From Anaeramoeba flamelloides (Eukaryota; Metamonada; Anaeramoebidae): a stretch of DNA of 64,000 bases. The stretch covers positions 2,728,001-2,792,000 of the forward strand of contig JANTQA010000021.1 in assembly GCA_027625915.1 (NCBI GenBank). The letters run 5' to 3'. The notes under the pieces were generated by a model. That model was not told the DNA's origin. It did no database searches and worked only from the letters and a program-made list of their open reading frames with translations. This document shows, one piece after another, positions 57,485-64,000 of the stretch (position 1 is the first letter of the stretch; each line of letters opens with the position of its first letter). The position numbers were made by a program, and so were the translations under genes.

Positions 57485-60400
57485 TTATTTTTTCCCATAA
57501 ACATTCATTTTTTTTGCTAATTTTACTTTTAAACTTTTGTTATGTTTTAAATAATCTTCTGGTGGCCATTGGTAGTCTTTGATTTTATTTTTCAGATCAT
57601 TGCTTAATTTCTTATATTTTTTAGATTTTTTGAATTTGAAGAAGTTTCTGCCAAGTTTCCAACAACAGTATTCAATGAGTTCACAGAAATCTATTTTATC
57701 TGCATATATTAAACAATCGGGGATTAATTCTAAATCTAATTTTTCAATTATTTTCATCCCACATAATGATTTCAACCTCGGTATTTGTAAATAATCAGAT
57801 ACAATCAATAGATCTAAAAGTATTTGGTTACATTGTAATATCAATTTTTTATTATTTTCTTTTTTAGCAATATTTAAATCAGAAACGATTAATTTGTCAC
57901 AATAGATGTACATTAATGCAATTAAAAAAGAATCATAATTAAAAAAATCAAAATTTAAAGTTTTTCTCTTGTGTTCAAGTAATTTGGAAGAGATTAAATG
58001 AGAAAAATAAGGTGATCTTTCAATTAACAAAGCTTGATGAATATAAAAGGATTCAACATAATTTTTTTCCTTGTGTGGTATTTTAATAATAAAATCAGTA
58101 AACTTTTTTGTTTCAAGCATTTTTCGTATATTATTGTTTAAAATTTCTTTTTCAAGATTTATCAATTTTGAAATTTTTTCTTTGGAATTATCATTGTTTT
58201 TGTTATTAATGTTCTTATTATTCTTATTGTTATTATTATCATTTGTTTTTTGTGAATTTATTTTCTTTAATTCAAGCAATTCTTTTAAATTTTGAACTTT
58301 AAAAATGTCCAGTACATTAATAAATGGTTGATATAATTTGTCATTATCAATAAATTTATTAAAATTTATTTTGCAACAATACCAATATTTAATAAGCGGA
58401 TAAAATAATTCTTTTTGAAAATCGATACAAAGTTGTAATTTAATATTATTATCTTCATTGTTCGAATTTAGTTCATAGTTTTCGTTATTTGGAATTAAAT
58501 TATTTGTTGCATTTTTATTGAGAATTTTAATTTTAAATTTATTACAAAATTTTACTAATTTATTCATATTATTCTCTTTCTCTTTCTCTTCCTTTTCATT
58601 TTCCTTTTCCTTTTCCTTTTCATTTTCGTTTTTTTCATTTTCATTTTCTTTTTTCAATTTTCCTTCTTCTTTTTCGAGAAAAAATTGATCATTATTTTGA
58701 TTAAAAAATTTATGTTTGTTTATAAATTCGAATATTTTTTCAAAAATTTTTGATCTTGCAGCTAACATAAATTGGTGCACCTTTATTTCTTCATTATTTT
58801 TGAAAATTATTTTTAAATCAACATTTTTTTGATTTATTAATAAATTTTCTAAATTATTTATAAAATTGCTTTCAATTACATTATATTGAGGTTGTGGTAT
58901 CTCCTTTGGAAGTTTCATTTTTTGTGTACGAATTCTTTTTTTAAACCAGTTGTCTGTATTTTCTTCTGATGTAATCCCAAAGTTAATCCTCAGCCATTCC
59001 CCAATTAATGCTTGTATACTCTCTTCGACATTTATTCGGATTTTTGATGAACATTCAAAAAATGGAACACATAAAGAGTTCGAAAAATTTTTCCCTTCTT
59101 CGGTAGTCACCTGCCGTTCATCTTCCAAATCTGATTTAGTCCCCACAATTACTAATGGGCATTTATCTTCTTCAATTTCTTTTAGCTCGCAAAATGTCTT
59201 AATATACGATTGTAATTTCCGAAATGATGATCGGTTTGTTATCGAATATAATAAAAGTAAACCATCACAGCTTTTATAGTGCTGCTCTCTATATTCCTCA
59301 GAAAAAAATGAATAATATTCAATATCACATTCAACATAATAGATTTTTTCATTATACTCAAAAAGCCTTTTCAGTGGTTCTCTATTTGCTAGGTAAAAAT
59401 CCTCAATACTATTAGTCAATAAGAAAATTTTAAATTGTTAAGAAATTTTGATAATGATTGGAATTTGTTTCGATTATTTTAAAAATAAATTTGAAAAAAA
59501 TAAAGAAGTTGAGATTTTTAAAGGGTTTCTCCTAATATTACGAGGAAATATGTATATATAAATATAGATAGATAGATAGATAGATCAATAAAAACATTAA
59601 TTCCTGATTTTTGACATAATGAAATTTCATTTTTAACAAAACAAAATATTCTGATTCAATTAATTGTTTGTGTAAAAACAAAATTAGAACTCATTAAGTG
59701 ACTAACCTAGCCTTGTATTCCTTTCAATAAATTTGATTAGTATTTACTCTATAAAAATGATTTGGGAGTAGATTTATTTTGTATAAAATTATTAAGGGAA
59801 TAGTCTGTATTATTTTTTTTATGACCAATTTCTAAATAAGGATTCCTTATCAAGAAATATGTTTAATATTAAAAATAAACCAGGGTTTTCAAATCTACGT
59901 AATTGAAAAAAAAATTTCTCAATCTCTATTAAATTTAGATAAAAAACATTAACCGTTTTGGAAAAAAAGTTCAACCACGGTTTTTAATTGGGAACCTTAC
60001 TGAAAATGGAAAGTAAAGTCAATTAAAAGAAGAAACCAATTAACTTCAAATAATAACCCATTATATTATTTTATATCAACCCAACAAAAACAATTCAAAT
60101 CTCCTTGATTAATCCAAATTGTTTGCGTGGTTTTGGAGATCTCAAAAATAGTCAATTTTTTGAACAAATTTTTAATAATTGATCAATCAAAGAAAAACCC
60201 ATAACAAAAGATAGTATTAAAAAAACTGTTATTGTGGCGAATACTTCATTTGGTCTTTATTTATTTATTTATTCTTTTTTTCATTGATCTTACTTTTCAT
60301 TTTCAGTAATGATCCCAATTAAAAACCGAGTTTCACTTTTTTTCCAGTTTCACTTTTTTTCCAGTTTCACTTTGTTTCCAAAATGGTAATAGAGATTAGT

Positions 60401-63400
60401 GCCTTAAAAGAAATATGGAGAAAAGATTCGAATAATTTTGATTATTATAAATTCAAAGTTTGTAAAAAAAAAAAATGAAAATCAATCTATCTTTTTTTTT
60501 ATATTAAATTAACTTTTGCATAATTTCTTCAATTTTAAACAAATTTTTCCCTTACAGTCTAAACTTGATTAGATACAATTCAATTCAATTCAATTTGTGG
60601 TTGTCATATGAATTGTTTTGTATTTATTAGTAATGATTATATTATATTCATTTTTATCTAGTAAACTCATTTCAAAAATTTTCAAGATGGAAAAAAATCC
60701 ACTTGTTTCTTTTTTTAAATTTCCAAAGGGTTAAATTTCTTTAATTTAAAACAAATTGTTTTCTTTAAGTGTACAATCAATTTAATCCAATTTAATTCGA
60801 TTTAATTTACCTGTGGTTCGATTGTAAACTCTCTATATTTGACAAAGTAGGGATTTTGTAAAATTCTTGATAAAATAATAACTTATTTGAAAAAAATGAA
60901 AACTCTTCGAGATCTCCAAAAGTGACATAAGCAACACACCAAAAATGACACAGTTTTTTTCGAAATTATAATCCACATCAATTTAAATTTGAATTTACTT
61001 AAAGAACCATTTTTATTTTTTTTAAAAAATTTCATCTTTTTTCATTGTTGCTTTTTGGAGATCGATCTCGCATCTATTGTTGGTTAGTTTTTAATTGAAA
61101 TTAGGTACTCATAAAAATTACAAAAAAAATTTTTTTCCATTTCAAAAAGAAAATTTTTCACTGTAATGGCTGTACCCTTAATTAATGAAACTAAAGATAT
61201 TAATCTATATTTTACATATCCTACTAAACAATAAATAAAAATCGAAATAGTAAAAAAAAAAAAAGTTGTGGCTTTTGAATTTGGGGATGAGTATAATAAA
61301 AAAAAATGGTAAATTTTTAAAAATTTACCAATAAATATTGAATGATCAAATTGTTAGATAACATCATTATATTTGAGTTTATTTTTTAAAAAAAGGAAAT
61401 AAGTTGTATTTTAATATCAATCATTAGAAATAAATTCGTGCAATTGGATGAAGAATATTACATGTTGAGAAAAATAATCAAAACAAAAAAAAAAATGATG
61501 AAATAATTTGAAAGTATATTTTGAAAAATAATAAAAAATAATTCCAATAATAAATAAAGAAAGGTATTGGCAGTAAGGAGAAAAAAGTGAAACTGAGAAA
61601 AAAGTTCAAAAGCTTTTTAATTGGGAAACATTAATCGAACCTTCAAAGTCATATCTATTAATAAAAGAAAAAATAAATAATTAAAGACAAAATGAAGTAT
61701 TCGCCACAATAACAGTTTTTTTAATACTATCTTTTGTTATGGGTTTTTCTTTGATTGATCAATTATTAAAAATTTGTTCAAAAAATTGACTATTTTTGAG
61801 ATCTCCAAAACCACGCAAACAATTTGGATTAATCAAGGAGATTTGAATTGTTTTTGTTGGGTTGATTGAAATAAATATAGCGAATTTGTCTACGAAGTTA
61901 ATTTATTTCTTCTTTTAATTGGATCTTCTTTTTCGTTTTCAGGTTTCTGTGATTCGATTAAAGGTTTACAATTAAAAATCGTGTTTCACTTTTTTTCCCT
62001 GTTTCGCTTTTTTCTCCCCAAATGATGATGTTCTTTTAACCTATTTGGACTGTTCCAAATTTTTCACGTTGATAGTTTATAAAACGTAAAATTAACAGTG
62101 ACAAAACAAATTTTATATGTTTGGAATAAAGTTTTTCAATATTTAAAAACTATGCAAGATTGTAGATTTTTTACAAATATATTTCATTGATTTTTACCTT
62201 TTTTTTTTATCATTTTTTAAAATTTGGATTCTGATAAATTCAAATAAATATCTAAAAATACATTGCTTCATTTTCATTTTAAGAATTTTTTTAATCATTT
62301 TGAATATAGCATTCTATTGGTTTAAATGTTGAGAAACTTTGTAAAATTAGTTGTTCCTTCAAAATATTCTTACTCTCGAGTTGTTTTAAAAGTTGAGCCC
62401 CTAGAAATTACAAAAATTGGAATTGAACTAAAATTTTTAATAAATAAATTTGAATTTATCAGTACTATCAAAATATTTCATTTTTTTACTAAATAATCTC
62501 ATTTCTAAAATGCATTTTAGAGAGGCGTTTTATAATATAGAATACCAAATATTGGGAATTTATTTTTACATTTGTCTTAGAGGTGTAGATTTTTTTCAGA
62601 AATTGTTTCATATTTTTTTACAAGAATCATTTTTAATTGATGGAATCAAATTTCACTACTATTTTACTAATCGTATTTTAAGAAATATTTGAACCATGTA
62701 ATGCGAAAATGATTTACTTTTAATGGAACGACCTTTAATTGTAGACGAAAATATGGTGGTTCAACTACTTGAATACAGTTTTATAAATTATTTGAAATTA
62801 AGAAAGAAGAAACTTTTTTTCAAAGAGCTGAACTTTTTTTCTCTTTTTTCGATCATTGGGTTTTCAGAAAAAGAAAAATAATAAGTTTTGATTAAAAGAA
62901 AACACAAAACCTCTTGGTATCAATTTTTAAAGGTTGTGTTTGTCAAACCAAAGCAAGGACTCCAAACAACCAATAACTGACAAACAAAAATGATTTCATA
63001 AAAAAGGATAAGGTTTTCACAAACGATCGAATAATTCCTTGTTTAAAGAGTCAATCATTTGTTTGAAGAAGAATTCACTTAATAGAAGATAAGTTTGTTT
63101 AATTTTTAATTATTGTTTTCTACAAGTTCAACTGTGTGGTGGAAAAGTTAGGTTTTGGATCTTTATTGATTTATATTTTTTAAATAATTTTTTTGATCGT
63201 TTTCTTTTCGATCAAAAATGCAATACAAAGATCAAGTTTTGTTATTATGCAACTGGGTGAGTAATAAATTCTCCTCAATTACAATTTTGAAAAAAGATGA
63301 TTGAGGATTCTCACAATTGTGAATTTAATTATAAAAAGAAAAAAGAAGGAAGGATTTTACTATTCTTCATAAAAATAATCCATTAAAAATCGGCAAATAA

Positions 63401-63476
63401 AAGTTTTTCTTCCAACTGAACCATCTCCTGAAATTAGAATTTTAAATTCTTTTGTCTTTCCATTGATATTGAACAT
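57485..63476 (-). CDS. Ras-like GTPase domain fused to two BTB domains (two exons)
   Basis: Exons 63476-63361 and 59408-57485 encode 679 residues. The G domain (11-190) reads like Ras rather than Rho: FKILISGDGSVGRKTFICRF, IEDFYL, CDGLLLLYSITNRSSF, CPLVIVGTKSDLEDERQVTTEEG, FFECSSKIRINVEE. Key motifs are altered. The P-loop has one residue too many (17-25), the DPT of switch I is absent, DTAGQE is replaced by ECDIEYYS so the catalytic Gln is lost, and NKxD is TKSD. It probably binds GTP poorly or not at all. BTB 1 begins VDLKIIFKNNEEIKVHQFML and is split by a Lys/Glu/Asn insert. BTB 2 begins KFTDFIIKIPHKEKNY, followed by a BACK-like helix region. By analogy with RhoBTB it could be a cullin-3 substrate adaptor; that is inference. 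Confidence 0.85.
59960..60379 (+). mobile_element. Inverted-repeat element E2
   Basis: Ends GGAAAAAAAGTTCAACCACG and CACTTTGTTTCC. The right end has three tandem units of AGTTTCACTTTTTTTCC. Interior as in E1. Confidence 0.75.
60700..61145 (+). mobile_element. Solitary arm of the foldback element
   Basis: Runs parallel to the right arm at 39050-39520 (TTAAATTTCTTTAATTTAAA, ATATTTGACAAA, GAGATC..AAAAGTG). The opposite arm is absent. Confidence 0.6.
61578..62017 (-). mobile_element. Inverted-repeat element E3
   Basis: Ends GGAGAAAAAAGTGAAACTGA and CGCTTTTTTCTCC. The interior is the complement of E2 (GAAGTATTCGCCACAATAAC). Confidence 0.7.
62326..62870 (+). pseudogene. Unassigned coding-like relic inside the Ras-BTB intron
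   Basis: Three plus-strand frames in a row with mixed composition: MLRNFVKLVVPSKYSYSRVV..EITKIGIELKF (62326-62499), MHFREAFYNIEYQILGIYFY..IKFHYYFTNRILRNI (62510-62692), and MERPLIVDENMVVQLLEYSF (from about 62723). No family recognised. They may be a decayed gene or transposon part. Confidence 0.25.
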
Positions 63477-63901
63477 TAATAAAAAAAAGTTATTCAAAAA
63501 TTAACTGGAAAAAATGAAAATTTGAATCCAAAAACACCACAAAAATCGCACAAAAATTATAGTCACTTTTTTTCCTTAACAATACTTTTTGTTTTTTTGA
63601 AATTGTTCCAAATTTTGGTAGGAATTACAAGATAAAAATTCAACAACTTTCCATTCACAAATTTTTGCATTCATCTTTTAAAATCATGTAATTGAAACAA
63701 CTTTCCAACTTTTGTGTTTTCACAAAAAGAGTTTTTGTTTATTGAAAGTTCAAAAATATTTTTCTTTTGGATAACTTTTATTGAATTTCCATTAAATTCA
63801 GAATGATATCTTTTGTTAATTTTATTTTTTTCTAAACCCTTTTTTTGGATAATAAAAGTTTGGATCAAGTATTCGAAATTTGAAAAAATGTGAATAGAAT
63901 A

Positions 63902-64000
63902 TCAGAGGCTGAAATCTTCCAGGTTATCATCTGAAACTTGGAAAAGGTCTTGAAAGTATTTGTATGGTTTGTGCAATTCATGTCGTGAATGAAAGAATGA
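63902..64000 (-). CDS. Possible 3' end of a gene running off the right edge
   Basis: On the minus strand the frame is open from the window edge for 32 codons to TGA (63902-63904): SFFHSRHELHKPYKYFQDLF, then QVSDDNLEDFSL. Base composition is richer in G and C than the flank. The same strand of 47155-47345 and of 42897-43026 contains diverged relatives of this piece, so it could be an intact exon with broken copies elsewhere, or one more repeat. Family unknown. Confidence 0.35.
   Translation of the reverse strand, partial: SFFHSRHELHKPYKYFQDLFQVSDDNLEDFSL

Larger units (their letters stand above)
59409..63360 (-). other. Large intron of the Ras-BTB gene (3952 bp)
   Basis: Donor GTAAAATCC after GAA GAA TA; acceptor GACTAATAG before T ATT GAG GAT. 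Phase 2 on both sides gives Tyr and restores FYEEY-IEDFYL, the P-loop to switch I segment. It contains elements E2 and E3, a single foldback arm, a TAGA microsatellite (about 59563-59585) and an unassigned coding-like relic. Confidence 0.82.

Noticed and set aside
1-64000. CRISPR arrays, operons, rRNA genes, toxin genes, retroviral or Polinton-type elements
   Set aside because: No regularly spaced repeats, ribosomal sequence, toxin motifs or capsid/integrase motifs were seen; the genome type is eukaryotic.

Overview
This window looks like nuclear DNA of an AT-rich, intron-containing eukaryotic microbe. Coding stretches are islands of moderate GC in a very A/T-rich background. Introns follow GT..AG, all stops that can be checked are TAA or TGA, and many proteins carry Lys/Glu/Asn tracts. 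The protein set (a nibrin-like MRN subunit, PP1, CK1, a TMX3-like ER thioredoxin, a Ras-like domain fused to tandem BTB domains) is eukaryotic. An amoeboid protist such as Anaeramoebae or Amoebozoa would fit, but the species is inferred and not shown.

Layout, left to right: the 3' end of an endonuclease/exonuclease/phosphatase-fold gene (1-269, +); two LINE tails facing each other (about 430-1530); a complete single-exon nibrin/NBS1 homologue (3242-4972, -); a complete six-exon protein phosphatase 1 catalytic subunit (8435-14968, -); a Tc1-like MITE and a tRNA-derived SINE with a perfect 16-bp target duplication; a two-exon membrane thioredoxin/PDI of TMX3 type (17096-18754, +); old dispersed repeats; a CoA-dependent acyltransferase-fold gene (23335-24777, +); an 11-kb stretch of inverted-repeat elements; a pyridoxamine-phosphate-oxidase-like gene (36242-36898, -); nested foldback elements; a casein kinase 1 gene (43144-52340, +); LINE relics and palindromic repeats; a Ras-like/BTB/BTB gene (57485-63476, -); and a possible 3' end of another gene at the right edge.

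The main result is that three genes that first look like fragments are each one gene broken by a very large intron: PP1 (4.9 kb), CK1 (6.9 kb) and Ras-BTB (4.0 kb). In each case the two halves of one domain meet without overlap, the codon phase matches, and the joints carry GT and AG. The other five introns found are only 110-260 bp. All three large introns hold repeat elements, so intron growth by transposon load is a reasonable explanation.

Most of the rest is mobile DNA. At least eight copies of a hairpin-rich repeat sit in the window, and several lie directly behind remnants of the C-terminal end of a LINE protein (LNRYSY, CxxC, HFLxxC). This suggests that the palindromes are the 3' tail of that LINE family. 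Foldback and MITE-like families with TA or TTAA flanks, a 1.37-kb element rich in decayed TATCGCGATA motifs, and nested insertions complete the picture. No tRNA, rRNA, CRISPR or operon structure was seen. All homology statements come from reading motifs by eye; no database search was possible.
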